Below, one piece after another: positions 1 through 8,457 of a stretch of DNA of 32,483 nucleotides. A program made the translations under genes and the position numbers. A model generated the notes under the pieces. The model searched no databases. It worked only from the letters and a program-made list of their open reading frames with translations, and was not told the origin of the DNA. This DNA comes from Fidelibacterota bacterium (GTDB lineage Bacteria; Marinisomatota; Marinisomatia; Marinisomatales; S15-B10): contig PAYY01000014.1 of the NCBI GenBank assembly GCA_002715465.1, positions 1-32,483 of the forward strand. Reading direction: 5' to 3'. Numbering within the stretch: position 1 is the first letter of the stretch; every line of letters starts with the position of its first letter.

Positions 1-227
1 GTATCTAGAATATTGATTTTCACTTGATTGTAGAACAATGAAGTGTTTTTGGCCGTTATGGTAATACCCCGTTCTTTTTCTAGGTCCATAGAGTCCATTA
101 TTCTCTCAGCAACATCCTGATGAGCTTTAAAAGTTCCACTCTGCTTTAGCATGGCGTCAACTAGAGTGGTTTTACCATGATCCACATGAGCAATGATTGC
201 AATATTTCTGAAGTTTTCTTTTCTCAT
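1..227 (-). CDS. typA: TypA/BipA ribosome-associated GTPase, N-terminal 75 residues (3' part outside window)
   Basis: The reverse strand from the ATG at 227 reads into the window edge and encodes the G domain of a translational GTPase. The P-loop AHVDHGKT is at residues 13-20 and the switch-I segment ERGIT at 52-56. The sequence between them, with [15 protein letters not shown] and then INILDT, is typical of TypA/BipA rather than LepA or EF-G. TypA binds the 70S ribosome and helps 50S assembly and stress or cold adaptation in the cytoplasm. It is cut by the window edge, not broken. The 31-base gap to the next upstream gene leaves little room for its own promoter. Family assignment rests on motif recognition in one third of the G domain, so LepA is the main alternative but fits less well. 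Confidence 0.9.
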   Translation of the reverse strand, partial: MRKENFRNIAIIAHVDHGKTTLVDAMLKQSGTFKAHQDVAERIMDSMDLEKERGITITAKNTSLFYNQVKINILD

Positions 228-258
228 CTAAATCTATCTAAAATTAGGAATTCTTCGA

Positions 259-786
259 TTATGAAGGATAGTCTAAGGATGCGACTGGAAAGAATAAATT
301 AATTGAAAAGTCTAATGGTATTAGGTTTACAGCCATACCAAACAGTGCTTTACCAATTTTCATATATGATCCAAATATTAGTGTAGGCATTATTGAACTA
401 TTGTCATTGTCTTTTATATAATAGACTTCCTTGTAATCTCTAGGATCATCTCTTCTAAAATATTCCTTTTTCATAGACAACCCTGCGCCAATATAGTAAC
501 CCGTCTTAAAACCACCTTTATTAAAGCCATAACCTAACCAATAAGACTCAGTCAACTTACCTTTATCAAGGTCTTCAAAAAGACTAGGTACAGGTTCGTA
601 TGTATTATATGAATTCCTATTATTAAAAAAATTTCCCCCAAATAAATAAACTCTTTTTTTCTCTATAACATTTAAATGGAAAGAATTAGAAGTTTTGCTA
701 AATCCCATACCAGCACCAACAAATATTTGAGCTGATAAGAACGTAGAACTAATTAATAAAAGAACTGAAAATAAAATCTTTTTAAT
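259..786 (-). CDS. Small secreted, probably outer-membrane protein of unknown function; non-canonical start
   Basis: The first ATG in frame is at 708, but the frame stays open upstream and encodes a textbook signal peptide at 786-727: KKILFSVLLLISSTFLSA followed by Q. No ATG, GTG or TTG occurs between this peptide and the stop of the upstream GH32 gene (793-795), which lies in the same frame. The only near-start codon is ATT at 786-784. I therefore place the start there, giving about 175 residues. The mature part is rich in aromatic residues and glycine (e.g. GYGFNKGGFKTGYYIGAGLS) and ends NLFFPVASLDYPS, which suggests a small beta-barrel or surface protein. No family is recognised. It follows GH32 by 6 bases and is probably co-transcribed with it. 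If translation really starts at 708, the product would lack its export signal. Confidence 0.6.
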   Translation of the reverse strand: MKKILFSVLLLISSTFLSAQIFVGAGMGFSKTSNSFHLNVIEKKRVYLFGGNFFNNRNSYNTYEPVPSLFEDLDKGKLTESYWLGYGFNKGGFKTGYYIGAGLSMKKEYFRRDDPRDYKEVYYIKDNDNSSIMPTLIFGSYMKIGKALFGMAVNLIPLDFSINLFFPVASLDYPS

Positions 787-792
787 TAAAGT

Positions 793-2436
793 TTACCAGT
801 GATTTGTTGGAACAATGTCCCATGACTTTATTGATTCAATCATCATTGAACCTTTTTCAGCAATAACTTCAATTCCCTTGCTTTCAGATAGAATAGGATA
901 AACTCTTTGAGTTATACACTGTCGACCATTGGCAAATACTTCAATAATTGATTTATCTATAAAAATTTGCAACTCCAGCAATTCATCATTTTTTAATTTG
1001 AATGGTGCTATTTGTTTTGTTGCAATCATTTCTTTGTGGCCCATTGTTCTTTTAAAATGTTTAACCGAAGAATCGAGTGAAGAATTAGCAAAATCAATTT
1101 CTATATTATTATCAATATTGTTTACCTTAATGGTAGTCTCTTCCTTACCATCACCTGAGCTCAAAACTTTTATACTAAAAATGCTTGATTTGGCTAGATT
1201 GATTGAAGCTTTTATTTCTATGGCATCTCCTCCCATTTCATTCAAAATCTGTGAATCACCTTCATTAAGATCAATAAAACTATCTTGACGTTCATTGATC
1301 CTTAGATTTGCTAATTCAGGTAATGGATTAATATTTAAGATTCCATCACCATCCAAGGATAAAACTCTAGGAAGAGTTAATGTTCCAGTCCAGCCAAACT
1401 TAGGAGGATCATCATCGTACCTTAAATGAAGTACTTCTCTTCTGTCAAGTACCCAAGCCCACATAATTCTTCTACCCTGTGCATCTTCCATAGATTCTGG
1501 AGCAAAAGCGGTTCCTCCTAACCAATTCATTCGTTGATGACTTTCTGGGTGAAACTGTTCATTTTTCCATTCGCCAATATAGATGCGAGCTCCATGAGAA
1601 TGACTTATGCTTAATACAGCATGTTTATCTCCAAGTTGAAATAAGTCAGGACATGACAAATCCTCTACTTCTACGTCTACATCTGGCATTTCAGAAGATA
1701 AGAATGGTCCTACATATTCCCATTTATCCAGTTCCTTTGCCTTAAATAAGGTAGGAACTTTGCCCCCAAATATGGCATAATAGGTATCATTTTCCAGCCA
1801 TCCATGAGGATCCCATGATGAATATAATTCTGATTCTTTAGATCCTTTTTCAGGTTCAGGAATTATTGGGTTATTTTTTAATTTTTCCCAATGTATTAAT
1901 TCTTTGTCATCACTAATTGCTATAGAGTTTCCAGCACCAACTCCATGGTATATCATAGCAACCTTTCCTTCTCTAGTAATAAATGCATTTCCGCTAAAAA
2001 TACCCTTGTCTGGGTCATTAGGACCGGGAAAAAGTGCTGTAGTATGATAATGCCAATGTAATAGATCTTTACTTGATGCATGTCCGTAATTATGACCTCT
2101 TTCATCCTGATAGATATAAAACATATGATATTTACCATTCCAATATATCGAGCCATTAGGGTCAAATGGCATTCCCCGTCCTTCAGGATTGACAAAATGA
2201 TACGTAGGTCTATGGGGATCACTTATTTGAAGTTCTCTTAATTGCCTTGAGGCATCAATTAAATCCCTAAGAGAAAATTTCTTTTTCTTAAAAACTGAAT
2301 ATCCATCGTAGTGTCCTTTATGTCTTTTTATGATTTTTTGTAATTGTTCATTCTCTGTAGTGGCTGGTTTATTATTATCACAGCTTATGTTATAAAAGAA
2401 AATTTGAAGCATAATAATGACTCTAAATATGTGCAT
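793..2436 (-). CDS. GH32 family fructan/sucrose hydrolase (levanase/invertase-like), predicted lipoprotein
   Basis: Glycoside hydrolase family 32 cleaves beta-D-fructofuranosyl bonds in sucrose, inulin or levan with a five-bladed beta-propeller. Visible motifs are FDPNG at residues 91-95 (nucleophile Asp92), FSG at 147-149, the WDP motif at 208-210 (transition-state stabiliser, usually RDP), and VEDLSCPD at 257-264 in place of the classical ECP box, making Glu258 or a neighbouring acid the likely acid/base. A C-terminal beta-sandwich follows with the typical segment LQIFIDKSIIEVFANGRQCIT. The N-terminus has a short hydrophobic stretch ending NISC (Cys19), a slightly atypical lipobox, so it is probably anchored in the envelope. 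The start at 2436 has an AAGGG-type ribosome site. Substrate (sucrose or fructan) cannot be decided from sequence. Confidence 0.88.
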   Translation of the reverse strand: MHIFRVIIMLQIFFYNISCDNNKPATTENEQLQKIIKRHKGHYDGYSVFKKKKFSLRDLIDASRQLRELQISDPHRPTYHFVNPEGRGMPFDPNGSIYWNGKYHMFYIYQDERGHNYGHASSKDLLHWHYHTTALFPGPNDPDKGIFSGNAFITREGKVAMIYHGVGAGNSIAISDDKELIHWEKLKNNPIIPEPEKGSKESELYSSWDPHGWLENDTYYAIFGGKVPTLFKAKELDKWEYVGPFLSSEMPDVDVEVEDLSCPDLFQLGDKHAVLSISHSHGARIYIGEWKNEQFHPESHQRMNWLGGTAFAPESMEDAQGRRIMWAWVLDRREVLHLRYDDDPPKFGWTGTLTLPRVLSLDGDGILNINPLPELANLRINERQDSFIDLNEGDSQILNEMGGDAIEIKASINLAKSSIFSIKVLSSGDGKEETTIKVNNIDNNIEIDFANSSLDSSVKHFKRTMGHKEMIATKQIAPFKLKNDELLELQIFIDKSIIEVFANGRQCITQRVYPILSESKGIEVIAEKGSMMIESIKSWDIVPTNHW

Positions 2437-2497
2437 ATATTCAACCCTTATTAATTATTTCTAAAATCTATAACTAATAATACTTATGTACTATTGA

Positions 2498-2524
2498 GAA
2501 AAAGCCCCTCAATTTGAGGGGCTT
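2498..2524 (-). terminator. Rho-independent terminator after the four-TM protein gene
   Basis: A 9-bp perfect stem AAGCCCCTC / GAGGGGCTT with a 5-base loop is followed, on the minus strand, by a run of T. It sits 57 bases after the stop of the 2581-2940 gene and upstream of the GH32 gene, so GH32 should have its own promoter in 2437-2500. It is the only GC-rich terminator hairpin I found in the window. Confidence 0.85.
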
Positions 2525-2580
2525 AATTATAAAGAAAATGTAAATTGGTGAAAATATTTTCTTATTTATTAAATATTAAA

Positions 2581-2940
2581 CTAATTTGAATTCCAGTTTC
2601 TTATGCCGCAGATTGTTGGCATAGTCCATAATAATATTGGTAATAAGGCTCTTGGAAATTCTGCTACAGGATGCCCTAACATCTCGAGTTTCATTATAGC
2701 TCCAATAAGAAACCAAATCACCATTGGTGCACATAAAACCGTTGCGAATCGCGCTTGCGATTGACCTTCAGTCATAAATGCTGCATAAAGTAGATATACT
2801 GTAACAACTCCCATATATAGGAACATTGCAAGAGTCTCAATGCTACCACCCATTGTGAAGTAGCCAACAAGTACACCCATAATTGTATGCATTGTTGCAA
2901 GTATTATAAGCCAAAGTTTAGTATTCAATATTTTTTCCAT
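2581..2940 (-). CDS. Four-helix integral membrane protein of unknown function
   Basis: The 119-residue product is mostly hydrophobic, with four likely membrane helices around residues 8-28, 36-54, 63-85 and 97-113 and only short loops. No catalytic motif is visible. Expression is well supported: a strong Shine-Dalgarno GGAGGG lies 8 bases before the ATG, and a clear terminator follows at 2498-2524, so it looks like a single-gene transcript. Its size resembles small DoxX- or DUF4345-like four-helix proteins, but I do not recognise a specific family and give no function. The 120-residue protein at 7441-7803 has a similar architecture but no obvious sequence identity. Confidence 0.75.
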   Translation of the reverse strand: MEKILNTKLWLIILATMHTIMGVLVGYFTMGGSIETLAMFLYMGVVTVYLLYAAFMTEGQSQARFATVLCAPMVIWFLIGAIMKLEMLGHPVAEFPRALLPILLWTMPTICGIRNWNSN

Positions 2941-3009
2941 TATGTAATCCCTCCGTTTTAAAAATTACTAATAAATATACCACGGAAGAAAATATGTACC
3001 AGAACTTTT

Positions 3010-3792
3010 TTAATTTTCAAATGGGAACAAAGATTTAATTATTTTTTCAGAATTTTTATATGAGTTCATATTGCCAATATCTAAACGTCCCTTATCAGGA
3101 AAAAATGCATATACTTTTTCTACTTTGCATAGATAGTCTATAAAATTCCTTTTATCATTAAAATTAGTTTTGCCATCTAAATACTCTTCTAAATGGCTCT
3201 TTGCATTTGATTGTAGAAAATATATTAATGGAGAAAAATAATTTGATGGTGGATGGCTTGGCTTTTCATATATACGTAAAACTTGACCGCTTTTAGATAG
3301 AAGTAAAACTCCAGTTTCTCGAAGACGTTCAATATTATTCTCTTTTAATGCAAATACACAATGATTTTTATTTTTTAAAAATTTGATCCAATATTCATTT
3401 AATGAAAAGAGAGGGATATTGTCCCCTCCAATTAATAGTGCTTGAGAGAATGAAGAAGTATTTTTGAAAACATAATTTAAATCCCGAACAACCCCGAGTC
3501 TATTAATATTACTTGTTGATCCATCATTTAGAATATGAATAGATTTTTTTGAATAGTTACTAATTTTCGCCCAGTTGTCTTTCCATTCATTAAAATCCTT
3601 AAAAAATCGATCATTAGTCACAATATAAATATTATTTATATCATTAATTTTTATTATTTCCTCTATTATATAATCTAAAGCAGGCTTATCAATAATGGGC
3701 AGCAAAGGTTTTGGCTTATCTTTTGTTAATGGATACATTCTTGTTCCATAACCAGCACATAAGATAATGGCAATACTATTGTGAATGGTCAT
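3010..3792 (-). CDS. Sugar-1-phosphate nucleotidyltransferase (RmlA/GlmU/GMP-pyrophosphorylase-like)
   Basis: The 260-residue product is a single NTP_transferase domain. It transfers a nucleoside monophosphate to a sugar-1-phosphate to make an NDP-sugar. The nucleotide-binding loop occupies residues 14-33 (GYGTRMYPLTKDKPKPLLPI), the metal-binding aspartate lies in IGGDN (121-125), and the family's C-terminal LDIGN motif is near residue 237. There is no left-handed beta-helix or acyltransferase extension. The start overlaps the stop of the GHMP kinase by four bases (ATGA), so the pair is translationally coupled and probably acts in sequence: kinase makes sugar-1-P, this enzyme activates it. 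Which sugar and which NTP cannot be told; the GHMP partner argues for a galactose-, fucose- or heptose-type substrate. Confidence 0.85.
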   Translation of the reverse strand: MTIHNSIAIILCAGYGTRMYPLTKDKPKPLLPIIDKPALDYIIEEIIKINDINNIYIVTNDRFFKDFNEWKDNWAKISNYSKKSIHILNDGSTSNINRLGVVRDLNYVFKNTSSFSQALLIGGDNIPLFSLNEYWIKFLKNKNHCVFALKENNIERLRETGVLLLSKSGQVLRIYEKPSHPPSNYFSPLIYFLQSNAKSHLEEYLDGKTNFNDKRNFIDYLCKVEKVYAFFPDKGRLDIGNMNSYKNSEKIIKSLFPFEN

Positions 3793-5396
3793 TTTTGCAG
3801 ACTTTTAAATATCGAAGCTCCTGATATTGGATATGTTATACTTGCTTCAAATGAAATATTTTGTTGTTTATAATACTTGTTTCGAAGTTCATCCATAACT
3901 TGTATTTCCGAATTGTCTTTTACTAAAATAGTCATATTTCCTCCCATTCCAGCGCCTGCGATTTGAGCACCGATCGTACCAGGAATAGAATTAACTATAT
4001 CTACCATTTTGTCTATTTCTTTAATGCTACAACTATAATTTCCTGAAATCGAAACTAGTGAAGGTTGATTCTTTACCATTAGTACAAGATGATCTTTTGT
4101 TGATAAATGATCATAGTGTGAATAATTCCCAAAACTATCGAATAAAACTAATCTGTCACCATTATGGCTTAGATTAACAAAGGTTTTAAGAAGTTTATAA
4201 TTTCTTTTTTCAAGAATTTTATAAAAATTTTCACTTCTTGCACATTCACTCAATCCAAAAAGGGTTACTCCTAGAAGATCATAATTATCAGGATCTACAT
4301 GAGTCATAAACACTTCTTTTAAAATTTCAATATATTCAGGCCCCATAATTGATATTATATCATTTCTTGTTGGATTATTTGGTAGTGATAATAGACCATG
4401 ATAAAGCTCACTTACAGGAATATTTAATTTGTTTGGCATTAGATCCCTCAAATGGGAAATATTTTTTGAAAGAGACCATTTTTTACGTAGAATCATCATA
4501 GCCAACTTATATGAAGCCACTCTTTGATTAAAAATATCTTTTTTTTCTCCTACCTTTTTTGCCTCTATTCCACTGTATGCAATAATTATTTTCAAATGTT
4601 TTGGAATTTGAGTTGTACATAATATGTGAAACGGAAAAAATCCAATTGTAGAGACCTTCCCCTTTTCTGCACTAATAATTGCGGCTGGATCAGCTTTACC
4701 ACCATCAAATCCAAGAAATAATTCAGCTTCACCAATCATTTCAATCAGAATTTCCTTTGACAAATTAATTTTATTTAGGTTTAGAAGAGCTAGGGAAAAG
4801 ACTACCCCAAGTGCACTACTAGAGGAAAGACCTGAGCCGACGGGAATATTTCCACCAAACAAACAATCTACGCCCGTTAGTTTAAATTTTGGATAATTCA
4901 ATTGCAAACGATAATAAATTGCTAGTATGTACATACTCCAATCATCCGGTATTTTTTTGTTTAGTTTTAAAACTTCCTTAGATCTTACAAAATCTTTCCA
5001 ATCAGAAAATTTCGAAATTTCTAATAAACTGTGAGGGTCTAGTTTATTTTCGGGAAATCTTAAATTTTCAATATTTCTAATATTTACTTTATAATCTTGA
5101 CGCGAAGAAGCAACAAGTAAAATTTCTTTGTTAATTGCAATTGTATTAACATATCCACCTTGATGATCTATATGTCTTCCCATTAAGTTCACGCGGCCCG
5201 GAGCTCTTGATATAATTATTTTTCTATTATCGCCGTAATATTTTATAAAATTCTCAACTATAATTTTTAATGACTTAAAACGATCGTCAATTAGTGATAA
5301 TTGATCACCATAAATAGTATTTAATTCTTCTTTAATATCAATGCTTTTTGACATTAAATGGTTTAAACATTTTGAAGCTTCTACAGAGGAAACCAA
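3789..5396 (-). CDS. GHMP sugar kinase, galactokinase-like with altered substrate motif
   Basis: GHMP kinases phosphorylate small metabolites, galactokinases at the sugar C1. The product (535 residues, against about 390 for GalK) shows motif 1 APGRVNLMGRHIDHQGG at 65-81, the ATP-binding motif around NIPVGSGLSSSSA at 183-195, and the glycine-rich motif 3 (AGAGMGGNM) near the C-terminus. In true GalK motif 1 reads GEHTDYNGG and contacts galactose; here Glu is Arg and Tyr is His, and the GIMDQ segment is replaced by GGKADPA (232-238). The substrate is therefore probably not plain galactose. A TTG start is chosen because TAAGGA lies six bases upstream; the first ATG, at 5354, lacks a ribosome site. 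It is coupled to the nucleotidyltransferase downstream. Confidence 0.85.
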   Translation of the reverse strand: MVSSVEASKCLNHLMSKSIDIKEELNTIYGDQLSLIDDRFKSLKIIVENFIKYYGDNRKIIISRAPGRVNLMGRHIDHQGGYVNTIAINKEILLVASSRQDYKVNIRNIENLRFPENKLDPHSLLEISKFSDWKDFVRSKEVLKLNKKIPDDWSMYILAIYYRLQLNYPKFKLTGVDCLFGGNIPVGSGLSSSSALGVVFSLALLNLNKINLSKEILIEMIGEAELFLGFDGGKADPAAIISAEKGKVSTIGFFPFHILCTTQIPKHLKIIIAYSGIEAKKVGEKKDIFNQRVASYKLAMMILRKKWSLSKNISHLRDLMPNKLNIPVSELYHGLLSLPNNPTRNDIISIMGPEYIEILKEVFMTHVDPDNYDLLGVTLFGLSECARSENFYKILEKRNYKLLKTFVNLSHNGDRLVLFDSFGNYSHYDHLSTKDHLVLMVKNQPSLVSISGNYSCSIKEIDKMVDIVNSIPGTIGAQIAGAGMGGNMTILVKDNSEIQVMDELRNKYYKQQNISFEASITYPISGASIFKSLQK

Positions 5397-5500
5397 TTGT
5401 ATTCCTTAAATATTTTTAGAAATATCTTTCATTTTAATATTTACTATTACCATAAATTATAGTTACTAAAAATAATTTTAATTCTTTCTATATTTTTTAT

Positions 5501-6550
5501 CTATAAAGGTAGATGTACAATTTTCCCGAATTTACTCGATTCATAAATTGCTAAAATGATTTCTACAGCTTTTCTACCTTCATAACCATCTATAAGATGA
5601 GGTTCATTTTTTTCGATAGAATTAATAAAATCTGTCATTTGGCGAAAATGATTAACATGAGAAATTGTTGTTGGATCAGATACTCCACCACCAGAGTTAT
5701 TTTGAGAAAATTTTTTTCGTATTTCTTTATCTACATTTTTTTCTTCATCAAAATCCCATTTTATTATACTTTCTTCTTCCATGACTATTGTTCCTTTAGT
5801 ACCAGAGAATTCAAATCTTTTTAATGAACCTGGATAGACAGCTGTTGTAGCTTCAATTACACCAAGGGCGCCATTATTAAATTTCAGTGAAGCCACCGCA
5901 ACATCTTCAACATCAATTCGATCATGTGCCAAAGTATCAGTAAAAGCCTGGACTGATTTTACAGGGCCCATTACATATTGTAAAAAATCTATTGCGTGAA
6001 TTGACTGGTTCATCAATGTTCCCCCACCATCAAGATCCTTAGTGCCTCGCCAGTCGCCACTATCATAATAATCTTGTGATCTATACCATTTTACGAATAC
6101 GTCACCAAGTATTAATTGACCTAAACGCCCATCAGAAACTGTTTTTTTTATTAACCTGCTGGAATCACTAAATCGAGAGTTAAATATTGGGCAAATTCGA
6201 ACATTATTTTTTAAACACGTATTAATAATTTTATCACAACGTTTTAGAGTAATCTCTAGTGGTTTTTCAACAATCACATGTTTACCCGAAATAGCTGTTG
6301 CTACAGCAGGTTCCATATGTAACCCACTTGGTGTACAAATACAAACTATGTCAATATTATCATTTTTTAAAAGCTCATGGTAATCCGTATATGCCTTAAC
6401 ACCATAATTATTTACAAACCGTTGTGAGTTCATAGAACTTCTAGAACTGACAGCAATAAGGTTTCCACAGGTAAGATCTTTAATAGCTTTGGCATGAAAA
6501 TCAGCAATCATTCCACAACCAATAATTCCAAAACCGTAAGTTTTTTTCAT
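5501..6550 (-). CDS. Gfo/Idh/MocA family NAD(P)-dependent oxidoreductase
   Basis: The 349-residue product has the usual two-domain layout. A Rossmann fold starts with FGIIGCGMIADFHAKAI (nucleotide loop near residues 7-16), EKPLE sits at 95-99 with the conserved lysine, and the C-terminal substrate domain contains LMNQSIHAIDFL (His185). These enzymes oxidise or reduce hydroxyls of sugars, inositols or sugar nucleotides. Lying 104 bases after the GHMP kinase start and just downstream of an AAC(3)-family acetyltransferase gene on the same strand, it may form the keto or amino sugar precursor in an NDP-sugar pathway; that role is inferred only from position. It is only distantly similar to the second family member at 27215-28207, so this is not a recent duplication. 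Confidence 0.88.
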   Translation of the reverse strand: MKKTYGFGIIGCGMIADFHAKAIKDLTCGNLIAVSSRSSMNSQRFVNNYGVKAYTDYHELLKNDNIDIVCICTPSGLHMEPAVATAISGKHVIVEKPLEITLKRCDKIINTCLKNNVRICPIFNSRFSDSSRLIKKTVSDGRLGQLILGDVFVKWYRSQDYYDSGDWRGTKDLDGGGTLMNQSIHAIDFLQYVMGPVKSVQAFTDTLAHDRIDVEDVAVASLKFNNGALGVIEATTAVYPGSLKRFEFSGTKGTIVMEEESIIKWDFDEEKNVDKEIRKKFSQNNSGGGVSDPTTISHVNHFRQMTDFINSIEKNEPHLIDGYEGRKAVEIILAIYESSKFGKIVHLPL

Positions 6551-6611
6551 GATTTAATTAAATCTAATTTAATTATTCTATAATTGGTTTTTTTAAATCA
6601 ATATTAGATTA

Positions 6612-7358
6612 TTAATTCAAATTATCATTAATGTCATTTTTTAATATATCTAAAGTTGCATTTATTACATCTGATGCCTTCATCAGTTGACATAATGCTT
6701 TGCCTAATTTACCATAAACAATTTGTCCGTTTTTTCTTAGAACATTTTCCATTTGTTCAAAAGCTATTGTTTTACCCATCATGGATGTTATTAAGAAAAC
6801 CTCTTCACCATGTTTCGGATGGTTTATAATTATACTAATAGGTTTATCTGGACTACAAAGTTTATGGCGATCCGGATCATTAGCATAATACTCTCCAACA
6901 TGTATTATTGAGTTTACTTCTTGATTGACTCCTAATAATAAGATACGCCCCTCTCTTTTTGAGAGTATATCTAATGCACAACCTTTTCCAAGTGGCTCAC
7001 AATTCAAATCATTGAATACCAATTCATTAGAATCAGGACCAATAACCGTAACCGCGTGACTAGGGTGTAAACTGCGAACCGAGGAAGGTCTTTTTCGGAC
7101 TTCTTCTGTAATAGCTCCGTTTTTAGATGGAGATTTTCTAGGATCATAGTATTTTGTATCACTATGCGTAAATGTAGGTACCATTAACGTTCCATTGTCA
7201 CCTAAAACCTGAAGTAGGCTATCAACAACAGTCTTTGCACCACCTTGAACATATCCTATACTTTTTAAAGAACTGTGAAGCATCAAATGTTCTCCTTTTC
7301 GGATTCCCATACTTCGCAAACCTTTTATAAGTTCTGCTTTTCTAATGATTATATCCAA
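6612..7358 (-). CDS. AAC(3)-family (YokD-type) acetyl-CoA N-acetyltransferase
   Basis: The 248-residue protein matches the antibiotic N(3)-acetyltransferase fold. An N-terminal KAELIKGLRSMGIRKGEHLMLHSSL (7-31) is followed by the GTLMVPTFTHSD segment, the conserved SLHPSHAV (96-103), and HVGEY near 153-157. The family moves acetyl or other acyl groups from CoA to amino groups. Many chromosomal members sit in surface-polysaccharide loci and act on amino sugars rather than drugs; beside a sugar kinase, nucleotidyltransferase and Gfo/Idh enzyme, that is my preferred reading. The start is TTG at 7358, needed to keep the first helix; the first ATG (residue 17) would remove it. No resistance cassette or mobile element is nearby. 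Confidence 0.85.
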   Translation of the reverse strand: MDIIIRKAELIKGLRSMGIRKGEHLMLHSSLKSIGYVQGGAKTVVDSLLQVLGDNGTLMVPTFTHSDTKYYDPRKSPSKNGAITEEVRKRPSSVRSLHPSHAVTVIGPDSNELVFNDLNCEPLGKGCALDILSKREGRILLLGVNQEVNSIIHVGEYYANDPDRHKLCSPDKPISIIINHPKHGEEVFLITSMMGKTIAFEQMENVLRKNGQIVYGKLGKALCQLMKASDVINATLDILKNDINDNLN

Positions 7359-7440
7359 ATTACTCTATTTAATAAACACTCACCCAAATAAAATTTGGTT
7401 TTAATTTTATTGGACTTAAATCTTGACTTATAATTTTTAT

Positions 7441-7803
7441 CTATTTGGAACTTTTTAATAAAAACAAAGCTGCAAGAATAACACCAACAACAAGATTTAT
7501 ATATACTGGAGGTCCTCCAGCTTGTCCAGTAATCAAATGATAGAGTATTAGAACAATTTGTAACAATTGTACTATACCAAACAATTGACTAAATTTTGAT
7601 AGATTATCAGTAATGTCAACAATACGCCAAGAAATAAGACCAAGTCCAATTGCTGTTACGCCAAATCCTTGTGCTACAGTTATTAGTTGTGAAGAAACTG
7701 TCATCCCAGCTGAACTTAACATTCCATTTGTAGCAAAGAGAGCCCCAGCACCGGTTAAAATGTTTAACCCTCCAAATATTCGAAATACTAACTTTAAATT
7801 CAT
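7441..7803 (-). CDS. Small four-helix membrane protein of unknown function
   Basis: The 120-residue product is hydrophobic throughout, with likely helices near residues 6-25, 38-60, 72-92 and 98-116, and a polar C-terminus (LLKSSK). It resembles small DUF4345/DoxX-like membrane proteins in size and layout, but I cannot name a family. The start overlaps the stop of the NTF2-like gene by four bases (ATGA). A purine-rich ribosome site (AAAGGAAG) lies just before the ATG, so the two are one transcription unit. An 82-base gap separates it from the acetyltransferase downstream. Confidence 0.7.
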   Translation of the reverse strand: MNLKLVFRIFGGLNILTGAGALFATNGMLSSAGMTVSSQLITVAQGFGVTAIGLGLISWRIVDITDNLSKFSQLFGIVQLLQIVLILYHLITGQAGGPPVYINLVVGVILAALFLLKSSK

Positions 7804-8348
7804 CTTTCTTCCTTTCTTTTAATAAAAGAATTTTTTTGAAATTCATCCCATTCAACTTTATTTGTTTTTGATTTTTGAAATTCCATTGTCATTAACCATT
7901 TATAATTCTTTTTTACCCAAAGAGATTCAAAATGGACATAACTATCAGTTTGGTGTCCATTATTATCGATTGTATAATAATGAAAAATCCCACTTTCATG
8001 TGCTGATTGCTCATCAAACAGTCTTTCTGTAAAAATAATTTCTAAGTATGCATTAATTTTACCTGATTTAGTATCATCGAAGCCTTGTTTCCATCCATTA
8101 AATGCTTTATTGATAGGATAAGAATTTTTTAAAATACCATTGACCAAGATGGCATCTTCATGGTAAAGGGATTTAAAGGAGGTGAAATCTCCAGTAGAAA
8201 TTGATTTTTTTAATTTCTCCCAAGCCAGATCTAACTGTAAAACTACATCTGCCTCTTGTGTTAATAAATTTGAAAAAATAAGGCATATAATAAAAAGTGT
8301 ATGATGAAGCTTCACAAATAAAATTACAAAGAGAACTCTTTTAAACAA
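7800..8348 (-). CDS. Secreted NTF2-like (DUF4440/SnoaL-type) protein
   Basis: After a hydrophobic leader, the mature part reads AWEKLKKSISTGDFTSFKSLYHEDAILVNG and ends with LWVKKNYKWLMTMEFQ. This is the pattern of DUF4440/SnoaL NTF2-like domains: an N-terminal helix pair, a YHEDA strand, and a final strand carrying a 'W...WL' signature. These domains form small cone-shaped pockets, and members act as isomerases, binding proteins or orphan secreted proteins. The annotated start is TTG (8348); a GTG at 8315 would give a more normal signal peptide (KLHHTLFIICLIFSNLL), and I cannot choose between them. The gene is divergent from the GcvT operon, sharing the 165-base intergenic region, and is coupled to the membrane protein downstream. 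No function is assigned. Confidence 0.7.
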   Translation of the reverse strand: MFKRVLFVILFVKLHHTLFIICLIFSNLLTQEADVVLQLDLAWEKLKKSISTGDFTSFKSLYHEDAILVNGILKNSYPINKAFNGWKQGFDDTKSGKINAYLEIIFTERLFDEQSAHESGIFHYYTIDNNGHQTDSYVHFESLWVKKNYKWLMTMEFQKSKTNKVEWDEFQKNSFIKRKEER

Positions 8349-8457
8349 AAAAATCTTGACAAATAACTAATATTAGAATAATTATTCATAATGAAAATTA
8401 AATTTTTGAAGCTAGACAATTGATGAAATTCAGTATTTTTATGATGGATTTTAAATA

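Noticed and set aside
929..1288. Open frame of 119 codons on the plus strand
   Set aside because: It lies wholly antisense to the GH32 gene, which has clear family motifs; the composition gives chance antisense frames here.
7384..7398. Hairpin CCAAAT-AAA-ATTTGG followed by T-rich sequence on the plus strand
   Set aside because: It would terminate plus-strand transcripts, but no plus-strand gene lies upstream; on the minus strand no T-run follows.
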